From an uncultured Actinomycetes bacterium (GTDB lineage: Bacteria > Actinomycetota > Actinomycetes > Nanopelagicales > Nanopelagicaceae): DNA of 40,544 nt. Location of the stretch: the NCBI GenBank assembly GCA_903916385.1, contig CAIWWH010000136.1:1-40544 (forward strand). Direction: 5' to 3'. This document shows positions 8,020 to 16,533 of this stretch, one piece after another (position 1 is the stretch's first letter; every line of letters starts with the position of its first letter). The notes beneath the pieces were generated by a model. The model was not told the DNA's origin and searched no databases. It saw only the letters and a program-made list of their open reading frames with translations. The position numbers were made by a program, and so were the translations under genes.

Positions 8020-9216
8020 CTAGTGATCTGAGATGCGGCGCCAGGTTCGCAGGTAGGGAAGGGTGGCGAGGTTCGCCAGTAGAAGACAAGCCATCGGAAC
8101 GACGAAGGCTTTGCTCGCTCCCTGGGAGTCAATGATGTGACCAGTAAGAGTGCCCGGCAAGGCTCCACCAAGGGAGAGCCCAGCAATGACCCAAGAGAGG
8201 GTTTCAGTCACCTTTTCAGCTGGTACTGATTTCTCTGCAACGTTGTACCCGGCGACAATCAGCGGGGCGACTCCGATTCCTGAGAGAAAGAGCGCGATCG
8301 CGAGGGCAACCATCGAGTGGATGAAGAAGAAGGGAATAGAGAGCACCAAGATTGCACCGAGGTTGATGCGAAAGCGTGAAGCATCCTTCAACTTCCACTT
8401 AATCGATCCATTGAAGATTGCGGCTACTCCACTGCCAGCGGCCCAGATGGCGAGGACTAGCCCAGTGTATGGCGCATCATGGTGTTGTTGGGCATAACCC
8501 ACGACGGTCAGATTAGTTGAGCTAAAGAAAGCTCCGATAAAAATGAAGGGAAAGAAGACGGCCTGCACAACTGGCATGGCGAGAACAAATCCATGCTTCC
8601 CACTCTCATCTTTCTTAAATGGTGCGGGCTCTGTAGAGCGCTGCGAGATGAAAAGGGTGGTGCCCACTGCCATGAAAGAGAATCCCATGATCATTCCAGC
8701 GGCGGGAGAGATAAAAGTTGCCGCTGAAGTCGCTACGAGCGGTCCAATGATGAAGATGATCTCGTCCATCAAAGCCTCGTAGGAATACGCAGTATTGATC
8801 ATCACGCGATCTTCATTGAGGACCCAGAGCCAGCGTCGGCGCGTCAGCCCTCCAACATTGGGGAGAAAGACCTCTGCGAGAAATATGGCTGTCATCCAGA
8901 CATAAGTTGGCGCATGGTGGCTGATCGCAATTAAAAAGATGAGATCGAAGGCGATGTAGAAGGGGATGGTGTAACGAAGTACCTTGCGCTGCCCTAGTCG
9001 ATCGGCATATCTTGACCAGGTCGGGCTAAAAACGGTGGAGATAAGGGCAGCTCCAGTCGCGACTGTTCCAGCCAAGGTATACGAGTGTTTAACATGAACA
9101 ATCACAAATGTGATTGACAGAAGGGTCATCGAGATAGGCAAACGCGCTATCGACCCAGCGATGGAAAATCGTAAGGCTCCCGGTACCGCGAAAAGTTTGC
9201 GATACGGTGAAAACAT
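8020..9216 (-). CDS. MFS transporter
   Basis: A 398-residue membrane protein with about twelve hydrophobic segments and the cytoplasmic loop 2-3 motif RYADRLGQRKVLRY, the major facilitator signature (G-x3-D-x2-G-x-R/K). A cytoplasmic loop with charged residues (TEPAPFKKDESGKHG) separates the two six-helix halves. The substrate cannot be predicted; the family in this neighbourhood is usually annotated as a putative drug or sugar exporter. The ATG sits exactly six bases after a minus-strand TAGAAT, so the gene is predicted to be leaderless. It is transcribed divergently from the inositol phosphatase gene with only 15 bases between start codons. Confidence 0.88.
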   Translation of the reverse strand: MFSPYRKLFAVPGALRFSIAGSIARLPISMTLLSITFVIVHVKHSYTLAGTVATGAALISTVFSPTWSRYADRLGQRKVLRYTIPFYIAFDLIFLIAISHHAPTYVWMTAIFLAEVFLPNVGGLTRRRWLWVLNEDRVMINTAYSYEALMDEIIFIIGPLVATSAATFISPAAGMIMGFSFMAVGTTLFISQRSTEPAPFKKDESGKHGFVLAMPVVQAVFFPFIFIGAFFSSTNLTVVGYAQQHHDAPYTGLVLAIWAAGSGVAAIFNGSIKWKLKDASRFRINLGAILVLSIPFFFIHSMVALAIALFLSGIGVAPLIVAGYNVAEKSVPAEKVTETLSWVIAGLSLGGALPGTLTGHIIDSQGASKAFVVPMACLLLANLATLPYLRTWRRISDH

Positions 9217-9231
9217 ACCTAGATTCTAGCC
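9217..9231. promoter_or_regulatory. 15-bp divergent leaderless promoter with overlapping -10 elements
   Basis: The whole intergenic region is 15 bases and contains the palindrome CTAGATTCTAG (9219-9229). On the plus strand TAGATT (9220-9225) ends six bases before the ATG at 9232. On the minus strand TAGAAT (positions 9228 down to 9223) ends six bases before the ATG at 9216. The two -10 hexamers share positions 9223-9225, so polymerase could open only one direction at a time. Confidence 0.7.
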
Positions 9232-10017
9232 ATGAAGCAGAGTTCGCAAATTGAGTTAATAGATGAACTCCTCGCACTGGCCGAGGGGATTGCGCAACGC
9301 GCTGGAGAGTTGTTGAGTGAGCGCCCCGAGAACTTCGATATCAATCAGAAGAGTTCAGCACGCGATTTTGCGACGCATATGGATCACGCGAGTGAGAAGT
9401 TAATCGTCTCTGCTATTTTGGCAGCGCGCCCCGACGATGGAATCATCGGTGAAGAGGGCGCTAATCGCGAGAGTGAATCCGGAATCACCTGGGTGATCGA
9501 CCCAATCGATGGAACGGTTAACTATTTTTATAACCTGCCAGGGTGGAATATCAGCATCGCGGCTAAGGATGCGCAGGGGGTTCTCATCGGGGTCGTCTAC
9601 GCCCCTACCCTCAACTCGCTCTGGCACGCCAGTCGAGGGGGAGGTGCGTTTCTGAACGACCGCCCGATCCACGTGTCGACCGCCGATGCCCTCGAGGATT
9701 CTCTGATCGCTACGGGTTTCTCGTATGACCTCGCCGAGCGGGTTCGGCAGGGGGAGCAGATTGCCGCCCTCATTCCGAGGGTCAGGGATATTCGCCGCAA
9801 CGGGGCAGCCGCCGTCGACCTGTGCCACGTGGCCAGTGGCGCGGTGGATGGCTACTTCGAGACAGGCTTAAAGGAGTGGGATTTGGCCGCTGGAGGTTTG
9901 ATCGCTCGAGAAGCTGGAGCCCTTGTTACCGGGCGAAAGGGGGCCCCGGCAGGGGAGGCGATGGTGATCGCCGCCGGAGCGGCCCTCCACGCTCTGCTCC
10001 TGGAGGAAATTGGCTAG
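9232..10017 (+). CDS. Inositol monophosphatase family phosphatase
   Basis: A 261-residue metal-dependent phosphatase. The family signature is complete: GEEG (residues 73-76), DPIDGTVNY (90-98) coordinating the two to three magnesium ions, and the C-terminal [15 protein letters not shown]. It would hydrolyse inositol-1-phosphate, or alternatively histidinol phosphate or another sugar phosphate; sequence alone does not separate these. In many actinomycetes trmD precedes rplS, whereas here this gene does. A TAGATT -10 lies six bases before the ATG with no Shine-Dalgarno sequence, predicting leaderless translation. Confidence 0.88.
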   Translation: MKQSSQIELIDELLALAEGIAQRAGELLSERPENFDINQKSSARDFATHMDHASEKLIVSAILAARPDDGIIGEEGANRESESGITWVIDPIDGTVNYFYNLPGWNISIAAKDAQGVLIGVVYAPTLNSLWHASRGGGAFLNDRPIHVSTADALEDSLIATGFSYDLAERVRQGEQIAALIPRVRDIRRNGAAAVDLCHVASGAVDGYFETGLKEWDLAAGGLIAREAGALVTGRKGAPAGEAMVIAAGAALHALLLEEIG

Positions 10018-10041
10018 CCCTGCCCGTCTATGGCAAGATAC

Positions 10042-10088
10042 GACCTTCAGCAAGTATGCAGACATTGGCGGACTTTCCGTTGAAGGTC
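10042..10088 (+). promoter_or_regulatory. Possible structured leader of rplS
   Basis: In the 91 bases before rplS, GACCTTCA (10042-10049) is the perfect complement of TGAAGGTC (10081-10088). The enclosed 31 bases can form two small hairpins (GCA-AGTA-TGC and CGGA-CTT-TCCG), giving a three-way junction shape. Ribosomal protein genes are often autoregulated through such leaders, and L19 leaders are known in other phyla. I see no match to a specific published actinobacterial motif, so the role is inferred. Confidence 0.4.
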
Positions 10089-10108
10089 CATTTAGAAAAG
10101 GATTACCC

Positions 10109-10618
10109 ATGAACGTTTTGGATGCGGTTGATGCCGCCTCGCTCAAAAAGGGCATTATTAACTTCCGCTCTGGCGATGAGATCAAGGTCCACGTTCGTGT
10201 TATTGAAGGATCCAAGAGCCGTATCCAGGTCTTCCAAGGTGTAGTGATCCGTCGCCAAGGTGCCGGTGTTCGCGAGACCTTCACAATCCGCAAGCTTTCA
10301 TACGGTGTCGGTGTTGAGCGTACCTTCCCAGTTCACACCCCAGTTATCGAGAAGTTCGAAATGGTTCGCCGCGGTGATGTACGTCGCGCGAAGCTTTACT
10401 ACCTTCGCGATCTACGCGGTAAGGCTGCCAAGATTAAAGAGCGTCGTGGCGCAAACAATGAGTTCATTGTTGAGGATGTAATTGTCGAAGAGGTGGTAAT
10501 CGAGACCCCAGTGGTCGAAGAGGTTATTGCACCAGAGGTTGTTGAGGCGGTCGTAGAAACTCCAGCAGCTGTTGAAGAAGTTGCTGTAGCACCTGAGACA
10601 CCAGCCGAACAAGCCTAA
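10109..10618 (+). CDS. rplS: 50S ribosomal protein L19 with acidic C-terminal extension
   Basis: A 169-residue protein. The first about 115 residues are a full L19 domain: [51 protein letters not shown] and [29 protein letters not shown]19 sits at the 30S-50S interface. A further about 54 residues form a low-complexity Val/Glu/Pro/Ala tail ending PETPAEQA, longer than the usual family length. The ATG at 10109 has an AAAGGA Shine-Dalgarno sequence. It heads the classical cluster lepB-rnhB-yraN-comM-dprA, with only 11 bases to lepB. Confidence 0.96.
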   Translation: MNVLDAVDAASLKKGIINFRSGDEIKVHVRVIEGSKSRIQVFQGVVIRRQGAGVRETFTIRKLSYGVGVERTFPVHTPVIEKFEMVRRGDVRRAKLYYLRDLRGKAAKIKERRGANNEFIVEDVIVEEVVIETPVVEEVIAPEVVEAVVETPAAVEEVAVAPETPAEQA

Positions 10619-10629
10619 TTAACTTTCAG

Positions 10630-11307
10630 ATGCGCCTTCCCAAAAAAGGTTCGTTGCTCCGAGAGGTTCCAATAATTGTTATTTCGGCGCTGGTCGTCGC
10701 AGTAATCATCAAGACCTTCTTCATTCACTTCTTTTACGTGCCGTCGGGTTCGATGCAGAACACCTTGGGAATCGGCGATCGCATCGCTGTAAATAAGTTC
10801 TCCGCGATGTTCAGTGATATTCGTCGTGGTGAAGTTGTTGTCTTTAAAGATCCTGCCAATTGGCTGGGTTCACCACCCCCTGCAACGGGAAATGTCATCA
10901 CCCGCGATCTAAAGCGCGCACTCGTGGACGTGGGTGTGCTTCCAGATCCAGCAACCCAGTACTTGGTAAAGCGCGTTGTCGGAGTTGGTGGAGATCATGT
11001 TGTCTGTTGCGATGCAAAGGGGCGCCTGCAAGTCAACGGGACTTCGATTGACGAAAACTATCTATTCCCGGGTAACGCTCCGAGTGATTCTAAATTCGAC
11101 GTGACCGTTCCTAAAGGATTCATCTGGGTCATGGGTGATCACCGCGGTGCAAGTGCGGATTCTCGCTTCCATACCGACGATATCCATAAGGGCTTTGTTC
11201 CACTGAATGATGTTGTTGGTCGCGCGGAATTCGTTGTCTGGCCCCTTAATCACATCAAGTTCCTATCGGTCAGCCACGGTCTATCGAGGGTCCCGGTCAA
11301 GAAGTAG
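10630..11307 (+). CDS. lepB: Signal peptidase I
   Basis: A 225-residue S26-family membrane protease. A single N-terminal membrane segment (VPIIVISALVVAVIIKTFF) is followed by the nucleophile box VPSGSMQNTL (Ser41 before Met42). The general base lies in YLVKRVVGVGGD (Lys114) and box E in GDHRGASADSR. It removes signal peptides from secreted and membrane proteins on the outer face of the membrane. It is closely linked to rplS and rnhB, the usual actinobacterial order. Confidence 0.95.
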   Translation: MRLPKKGSLLREVPIIVISALVVAVIIKTFFIHFFYVPSGSMQNTLGIGDRIAVNKFSAMFSDIRRGEVVVFKDPANWLGSPPPATGNVITRDLKRALVDVGVLPDPATQYLVKRVVGVGGDHVVCCDAKGRLQVNGTSIDENYLFPGNAPSDSKFDVTVPKGFIWVMGDHRGASADSRFHTDDIHKGFVPLNDVVGRAEFVVWPLNHIKFLSVSHGLSRVPVKK

Positions 11308-11312
11308 CGGCA

Positions 11313-11915
11313 ATGCCGGGGATTGAAAGTTCGCTACGTGCGAGCGGGATTACACATATTGCAGGAGTTGATGAGGCCGGGCGTGGTCCCTGTGCTGGTC
11401 CACTGGTTATAGCGGCCGTCATCCTTAAAGATTCTGATTCACCAGCCCTTGCGCGCGTGCGCGACTCCAAGGCGCTTACTGAAAAGCTCCGCGAAGAACT
11501 CTTCGACGTCGTTGTACAGCAATCGCTGAGCTACTCGATCATTGAGATATCACCGGAGGAGATTGATCGCATCGGGCTTCACAAATCTAATCTCGAGGGA
11601 ATGCGACGAGCAATCAATTCTCTGGACGTTCTTCCGGAGTATGTTCTTACCGACGGATACGCAATTGAGGGGATAGCGATTCCGAACCTTGCGGTGTGGA
11701 AGGGCGATCAAGTCGCGCTCAGCATTAGCGCCGCCTCAATCTTGGCCAAGGTTTATCGGGATCGGATTATGAGAGAAATGGATATCAAATATCCGGGCTA
11801 CGGTTTTGCCAAGCACAAGGGGTATGTAACCGCGGCACATAACGCTTCACTCGCAAATATTGGAGTGACGGCGCTTCATCGCAGAAGCTTTGCGAATATC
11901 GCCGAACTCCTGTAA
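11313..11915 (+). CDS. rnhB: Ribonuclease HII
   Basis: A 200-residue enzyme cutting RNA in RNA-DNA hybrids and at single ribonucleotides. The opening AGVDEAGRGPCAGPLV provides Asp20 and Glu21. VLTDGYAIEG supplies the third acidic residue (Asp114). SISAASILAKVYRD and YPGYGFAKHKGY are the other RNase HII blocks. The start lies five bases after lepB, so the two are probably co-transcribed. Confidence 0.95.
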   Translation: MPGIESSLRASGITHIAGVDEAGRGPCAGPLVIAAVILKDSDSPALARVRDSKALTEKLREELFDVVVQQSLSYSIIEISPEEIDRIGLHKSNLEGMRRAINSLDVLPEYVLTDGYAIEGIAIPNLAVWKGDQVALSISAASILAKVYRDRIMREMDIKYPGYGFAKHKGYVTAAHNASLANIGVTALHRRSFANIAELL

Positions 11916-11933
11916 TTCACAGGGCGGATTTTT
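11909..11933 (+). terminator. Weak hairpin after rnhB
   Basis: CCTGT-AATTC-ACAGG overlaps the rnhB stop codon and is followed five bases later by TTTTT. The stem has only five base pairs, so termination would be partial at best. Confidence 0.3.
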
Positions 11934-11977
11934 CAACAAGATCCTAAATTCATGCAAGATATTGTTCCAACTCTTTT

Positions 11978-11983
11978 TACAGT
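11978..11983 (+). promoter_or_regulatory. -10 element of a leaderless yraN promoter
   Basis: TACAGT ends six bases before the ATG of yraN at 11990, with no Shine-Dalgarno sequence between. The -35 region is weak (TTGTTC is only 10 bases away). Confidence 0.5.
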
Positions 11984-11989
11984 TGCAAG

Positions 11990-12349
11990 ATGGGTCGCAA
12001 AGAGCAGGTACTGGGAGCTGCGGGCGAGGTGCTGGTTTCTTCCTACCTGGAATCGCTGGGCGCAAAGGTTGTCGAACGCAATTGGCGCATCAAAGGGGGC
12101 GAGATTGACCTCATCGCTCGTCATAACGGCACTTTGCTCTTTATTGAGGTTAAAAGTAGGTCGAGCGATAGATTCGGTCATCCTTTAGAGTCAATTGGGA
12201 GGGAAAAGGCGCTGCGGTTACAACGTCTGGCGCTGGCTTGGATTGCCACCCACGATCAGTGGGGAGCTGACTACCGCATAGATTGCGCTGCAGTGGATTT
12301 CAGTGATCGACTCAATCCCGTAATTGATTATCGTCCCGGAGTTCTGTGA
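11990..12349 (+). CDS. YraN family (UPF0102) endonuclease-like protein
   Basis: A 119-residue protein with a Holliday-junction-resolvase-like endonuclease fold: LGAAGEVLVSSYLESLG, then GGEIDLIARHNGTLLFIEVKSR, which holds the E-x-D and E-V-K catalytic-type residues. The biological substrate of the family is not settled. Its stop codon overlaps the start of the comM-like gene, and yraN-comM-dprA form a tightly linked group consistent with roles in handling incoming or damaged DNA. Confidence 0.9.
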   Translation: MGRKEQVLGAAGEVLVSSYLESLGAKVVERNWRIKGGEIDLIARHNGTLLFIEVKSRSSDRFGHPLESIGREKALRLQRLALAWIATHDQWGADYRIDCAAVDFSDRLNPVIDYRPGVL

Positions 12350-13869
12350 TGTCGCTGGGACGAATTAAGAGCGTAGCGTTATTGGGGATTCGCGGAGTAA
12401 TCGTTGATATAGAAGTTGATATCTCAGATGGGCTCCCTGGATATTCGCTATTGGGTCTGCCAGATACCGCCCTGCAGGAGTCGCGTGAGAGAGTTCGTTC
12501 CGCGTTACTCAATACAGGCGCTCCTTGGCCAAACAAGCGAACAACGGTTTCGCTTTCCCCTGCATGGCTGCATAAGAGTGGGTCAGGTTTTGATCTTCCG
12601 ATTGCCTTGGGGTTGCTAGTTGCCCAGGGAGTAATTCCGCAAGAACGATTAGCTGGTCAGGTAGTAATGGGTGAGTTAGCACTGGATGGTGCCATTCGAT
12701 CGGTGCGTGGAGTTCTACCTGCCCTCCTGGCCGCACAAGAGGAGGGGATTGTCTCCGCGCTTGTTCCCATCGCAAATCGTTTAGAGGCGCTGAGTGTCGA
12801 CAGAGTTAAATCCATTGCATTCGCCGACTTATCGCAACTCATGTCTTACATTCATGATGGCCTCCTGCCAGATTATGGTGAGGCTCCAGAACCCCAAGAG
12901 GGAAAAAATCTGCTAGATCTCAGTGAAGTGTCCGGACAGAGAGGCGCTCGCGATGCTCTCGAGGTATCCGCCATTGGAGGACATCACCTGTTGCTCATCG
13001 GTCCGCCGGGAACCGGAAAGACGATGCTCGCCGAAAGGCTTCCGACGATTCTGCCCCCACTGACTCAAAGTGCAGCTCTAGAAGTTGCGGCAGTTCACTC
13101 AGTGGCTGAGCGCGGGGTCGAGCGGCCACTGCTCTCTCTACTCCCACCCTTTGTTGCGCCGCACCACACAACCACCGCGACAGCGATGATCGGAGGGGGA
13201 GCACACACAATAAAACCAGGAGCTTGTTCACTTGCCCATGGAGGAGTGCTCTTCATTGATGAGGCTCCGGAATGTAGCCCTGGCGTGCTAGATGCGCTCC
13301 GTCAACCTTTAGAGTCTGCGAACGTTTCGATCTCTCGAGTCACAGGAACAGTTCATTTCCCTGCCAATTTTCTCCTCGTGCTCGCCGCAAATCCTTGCCC
13401 TTGCGGGAGATTTACTGGGAAAGGCAGGGGGTGCACCTGCTCCTCATTGCAGATTAGACGATACTTGCAACGCCTCTCGGGTCCACTGTTGGATCGGATT
13501 GATATCCGCAGCTTTGTAGAAGCGCCCTCGCGGCTAGATCTTGCATCAAACGAGCCGGGTGAATCGAGTGAAGTTGTCAGAACTCGAGTGATATCCGCCC
13601 GCGGGATTGCTGAAGAGAGATTTAAGAAAGAACCGTGGTCGCTCAACTCCAAGATTCCCGCAAGTCAACTTCGTGAACGTTATCGAGTGAGAAAAGATGG
13701 GTCTGCGTTCCTACACGCCGAACTTGATCACGAGCGGCTGAGCGCACGCGGCTATCACAAGGTGCTCCGACTAGCGTGGAGTTTTGCCGATCGAAATGGC
13801 ACTACGACTCCTGGATTAAACGAAGTTGAAGCCGCATATCAATTGCGACGTGGAATTGATCCAGCATGA
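12349..13869 (+). CDS. comM: YifB/ComM family AAA+ ATPase (Mg-chelatase-like)
   Basis: A 506-residue protein. The N-terminal S5-like domain (IKSVALLGIRGVIVDIEVDI, LPDTALQESRERVRSAL) is followed by an AAA+ module with Walker A GPPGTGKT (about residues 219-226), Walker B GVLFIDEAPE, and the cysteine-bearing loop NPCPCGRF. The C-terminal Mg-chelatase-like domain ends with NEVEAAYQLR. ComM helicases promote branch migration during natural transformation. The adjacent dprA (four-base overlap) supports a link to DNA uptake or recombination. Either GTG 12346 or ATG 12349 may be the start. Confidence 0.93.
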   Translation: MSLGRIKSVALLGIRGVIVDIEVDISDGLPGYSLLGLPDTALQESRERVRSALLNTGAPWPNKRTTVSLSPAWLHKSGSGFDLPIALGLLVAQGVIPQERLAGQVVMGELALDGAIRSVRGVLPALLAAQEEGIVSALVPIANRLEALSVDRVKSIAFADLSQLMSYIHDGLLPDYGEAPEPQEGKNLLDLSEVSGQRGARDALEVSAIGGHHLLLIGPPGTGKTMLAERLPTILPPLTQSAALEVAAVHSVAERGVERPLLSLLPPFVAPHHTTTATAMIGGGAHTIKPGACSLAHGGVLFIDEAPECSPGVLDALRQPLESANVSISRVTGTVHFPANFLLVLAANPCPCGRFTGKGRGCTCSSLQIRRYLQRLSGPLLDRIDIRSFVEAPSRLDLASNEPGESSEVVRTRVISARGIAEERFKKEPWSLNSKIPASQLRERYRVRKDGSAFLHAELDHERLSARGYHKVLRLAWSFADRNGTTTPGLNEVEAAYQLRRGIDPA

Positions 13870-14747
13870 CTGAAAGCGAATTAGCCGCTCACCTCGCACT
13901 ACTGGCCCTCTTTGAAGGAGGAAATGAATATTGGAGTAGCGAATATCTCCAGTTTGGGGCGGAAGAACTACTATCAAGAATTGCAGCGGGAAGTTACGCA
14001 GAGTTCAAGAGGAGCGGGCGGAAATTGAGCAGCACTCTTCTATCAATAGATCGGAGCGCACTGCTCGCACAGATCCACCAATGTAATGCATTTCTCGTCA
14101 CCCGCCACGATAAGGATTGGCCAACAAGTCTGAATGATCTGAAGGCCCCACCCATTGCTCTTGTTTGTAGAGGCACTCGTAGCGTTCTCGCTGATCTCAC
14201 TCAATCACTCTCAATTGTCGGAACTCGGAACCCGACTGATTATGGAGTTCGCGTTGCGGGAGACTTTGCCGCAGGCGCAGTGGATAGAGGTTGGATCGTG
14301 GTGAGTGGGGGTGCTTATGGGATAGATAGTGCAGCGCATCGCGGTGCGATACTCGCAGAAGGCCAGACCATCGCAGTTCTTGGTTCAGGGGTCAATGCAG
14401 TTTTTCCAAGCGGTAACGAAGGACTCTTCAGAGAGATAATGGAGAACGGCCTACTTGTTTCTGAGGTACTGCCAAATGTGCACGCTATTCCGGCTCGGTT
14501 TCTGATTCGCAATCGCTTGATCGCCGCCATCTCACGAGCAACTGTGGTAGTCGAGGCGGCATTCCGAAGCGGTTCGCTGCGCACCGCTCGCGATGCAGCA
14601 GAAATATTTAGACCTGTCATGGCGGTGCCAGGGCCGATTACCTCTCCTACAAGTGATGGTTGTCATCGCCTGATTGGCGAGCGGAGTGCCGAGATTGTTA
14701 CATCAGTTGCGGATTTGATGGAGTTGGTCGGCCCTCTAGCTGAATGA
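13866..14747 (+). CDS. dprA: DNA-processing protein DprA
   Basis: A 293-residue protein. The central Rossmann-like DprA domain is unmistakable: SIVGTRNPTDYG, VSGGAYGIDSAAHRGAI, IAVLGSGVNAVFPSGN, LVSEVLPNVHAIPARFLIRNRLIAAIS, VVVEAAFRSGSLRTARDA and MAVPGPI. It binds single-stranded DNA and loads RecA during transformation. A helical N-terminal segment precedes it, and the C-terminal winged-helix domain of longer homologues is reduced or absent. The start overlaps the comM stop (ATGA). Confidence 0.93.
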   Translation: MTESELAAHLALLALFEGGNEYWSSEYLQFGAEELLSRIAAGSYAEFKRSGRKLSSTLLSIDRSALLAQIHQCNAFLVTRHDKDWPTSLNDLKAPPIALVCRGTRSVLADLTQSLSIVGTRNPTDYGVRVAGDFAAGAVDRGWIVVSGGAYGIDSAAHRGAILAEGQTIAVLGSGVNAVFPSGNEGLFREIMENGLLVSEVLPNVHAIPARFLIRNRLIAAISRATVVVEAAFRSGSLRTARDAAEIFRPVMAVPGPITSPTSDGCHRLIGERSAEIVTSVADLMELVGPLAE

Positions 14748-14762
14748 TGGGAGACTATGCCT

Positions 14763-15671
14763 ATGACAACAGAGCACCGCGCCGGGTTCGTAGCGGTTAT
14801 TGGACGCCCCAACGTGGGTAAGTCCACACTCGTTAATGCCCTCGTTGGCAAAAAGATTGTGATCACCTCGGCGCACCCCAACACCACGAGAAATCCCATC
14901 CGCGGAATCATCTCGCGCCCAGATTTCCAGATGATCTTGGTCGATACACCCGGTATTCATAAGCCCAAGACTCTGCTTGGAACGCGTCTCAATGCAATGG
15001 TCCAAGAGAACCTTGAATCAGTTGATGCTGCCCTGTTGTGTCTGCCTGCCGACGAAGCTATCGGCGCGGGGGATGAGTACATCGTCAAGCAGTTGGGCCA
15101 TATCCGACATCTCTACATCGCGGTCACAAAGGTCGACACAGCGAAGAATGATGATCTCATCTCTAAACTTGTTGAGATCTCGAATTTCGTTACCAAAACC
15201 GGGATCACTGTCGATGAGATTGTTCCGATCTCAGCTAAGAACCTTGAACAGACCGACCTTCTGCTTGATCTCTTGGTGAAGGCGCTACCAACCTCTCCCT
15301 CGTTGTACCCCGAGGATATTGATACCGATCAGGCAGCGGAACTTCACATCACGGAGTTAATCCGCGAAGCTGCCATCCAGGACTTATATGAGGAGCTCCC
15401 GCACTCTGTCATGGTGACGATCGATGAGATGAGCAAGCGCGAAGGAAAGAACTTCTACGACATCCACGCCACTATCCATGTAGAGCGCGATTCTCAGAAG
15501 TCGATCATTATCGGTCCGCAAGGAAGCCGGCTCAAAGATATTGGAATGCGCGCCCGCGCAGGAATTGAGACTTTCCTTGATGCTAAGACCTACTTAGGGT
15601 TGCACGTTAAAGTGTCGAAGGAGTGGCAGCGCGATCCAAAAGCTCTCGCCCGATTGGGATTTACCGAGTAA
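14763..15671 (+). CDS. era: GTPase Era
   Basis: A 302-residue GTPase for 16S rRNA maturation and 30S assembly. G1 is GRPNVGKST, G2 lies at TTRNPIRGI, G3 is DTPGIH, G4 TKVD and G5 SAK. A C-terminal KH domain (KSIIIGPQGSRLKDIGMRAR) binds the 3' end of 16S rRNA. ATG 14763 is preferred because GGGAG lies nine bases upstream; the ATG at 14757 would be only three bases from it. The last 11 bases overlap the convergent DMT transporter gene. Confidence 0.94.
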   Translation: MTTEHRAGFVAVIGRPNVGKSTLVNALVGKKIVITSAHPNTTRNPIRGIISRPDFQMILVDTPGIHKPKTLLGTRLNAMVQENLESVDAALLCLPADEAIGAGDEYIVKQLGHIRHLYIAVTKVDTAKNDDLISKLVEISNFVTKTGITVDEIVPISAKNLEQTDLLLDLLVKALPTSPSLYPEDIDTDQAAELHITELIREAAIQDLYEELPHSVMVTIDEMSKREGKNFYDIHATIHVERDSQKSIIIGPQGSRLKDIGMRARAGIETFLDAKTYLGLHVKVSKEWQRDPKALARLGFTE

Positions 15672-16533
15672 CTGGTTTTCTGCTAGCAAAATACGAACCA
15701 AGAAGTACGAGCGGCAAGCCGACAAGAATTCCCGCAGTTAATTTCTCGTGGAGCACGATCACTCCTATCACGACAGCCACCCCAGTATTCACATAAGCGA
15801 CGAGAGATGCCCGGGCGTTTCCAATATCTGCAATGAGTTTGAAAAATATGACGAAACAGATCGCGGTTGGAAATATTCCCAGGGCAATCAGAGAGTAAAT
15901 GGAGTTGATACGAACATGATGATGTGGCCAGGCTGCGATCGCAAAGGGTGAATAAATCACTGCAGTGATGAGCATGGCTAGCCCGTTAACTGCGGCTCCG
16001 TCGATTTGTGGAATTTTTCGACGTGCCATAGTTGGAGCGATCGCGTATCCGATTGCTGCTAAGAGCAACATTAGTATTGCGAGCACGTTTACTTTTCCTT
16101 TAAGACTTTCCAATCCAACGACAAAGCAGATACCTATAAAACCAACTGCCAATCCGAGTAAGCGAGTTGAGTGCCAAACGGTTTTATCACCAAGAGCCCC
16201 ATTCAGGATAGTTGCCCAGATGGCCACAGTGGCAATAAGAAGGGCCGCCAAGCCGGAATTCACCTTGGTCTCTCCTTGGCTGATAAAGCCCCAAGGACCA
16301 ACCATTTCGAGGAGTGCATATGCGGCTATCCATCGCCATTGCTTGAGTGCGGGTCTGAGAACGCCTAGCTTGATCGCATATGGAATGAGGAGCACCGCTC
16401 CAATCGCCACTCGCGAGAAGACGACGAAGGCGGGGGTGAATTGACCCGGAGCAACTGCAACTCGGATGAACAGGTAAGGCACACCCCAGAGCAGGCTGAC
16501 TAGGACGAAGTAGACCCAACTAGTGCGCTTCAC
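15661..16533 (-). CDS. EamA/DMT-superfamily transporter (first copy)
   Basis: A 290-residue protein with ten hydrophobic segments arranged as two EamA repeats; SLLWGVPYLFIRVAV and LEMVGPWGFISQGETKVNSGLAALLIATVAIWA are typical of the first repeat. EamA permeases export amino acids or other metabolites, and the substrate is unknown. Its start overlaps the stop of the xylulokinase gene by four bases, implying translational coupling. Confidence 0.85.
   Translation of the reverse strand: MKRTSWVYFVLVSLLWGVPYLFIRVAVAPGQFTPAFVVFSRVAIGAVLLIPYAIKLGVLRPALKQWRWIAAYALLEMVGPWGFISQGETKVNSGLAALLIATVAIWATILNGALGDKTVWHSTRLLGLAVGFIGICFVVGLESLKGKVNVLAILMLLLAAIGYAIAPTMARRKIPQIDGAAVNGLAMLITAVIYSPFAIAAWPHHHVRINSIYSLIALGIFPTAICFVIFFKLIADIGNARASLVAYVNTGVAVVIGVIVLHEKLTAGILVGLPLVLLGSYFASRKPVTR

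Noticed and set aside
7965-8186. N-terminal extension of sepH by 74 residues
   Set aside because: The extension is antisense to the MFS gene and unrelated to SepH; the family N-terminus begins at the GTG at 7964.
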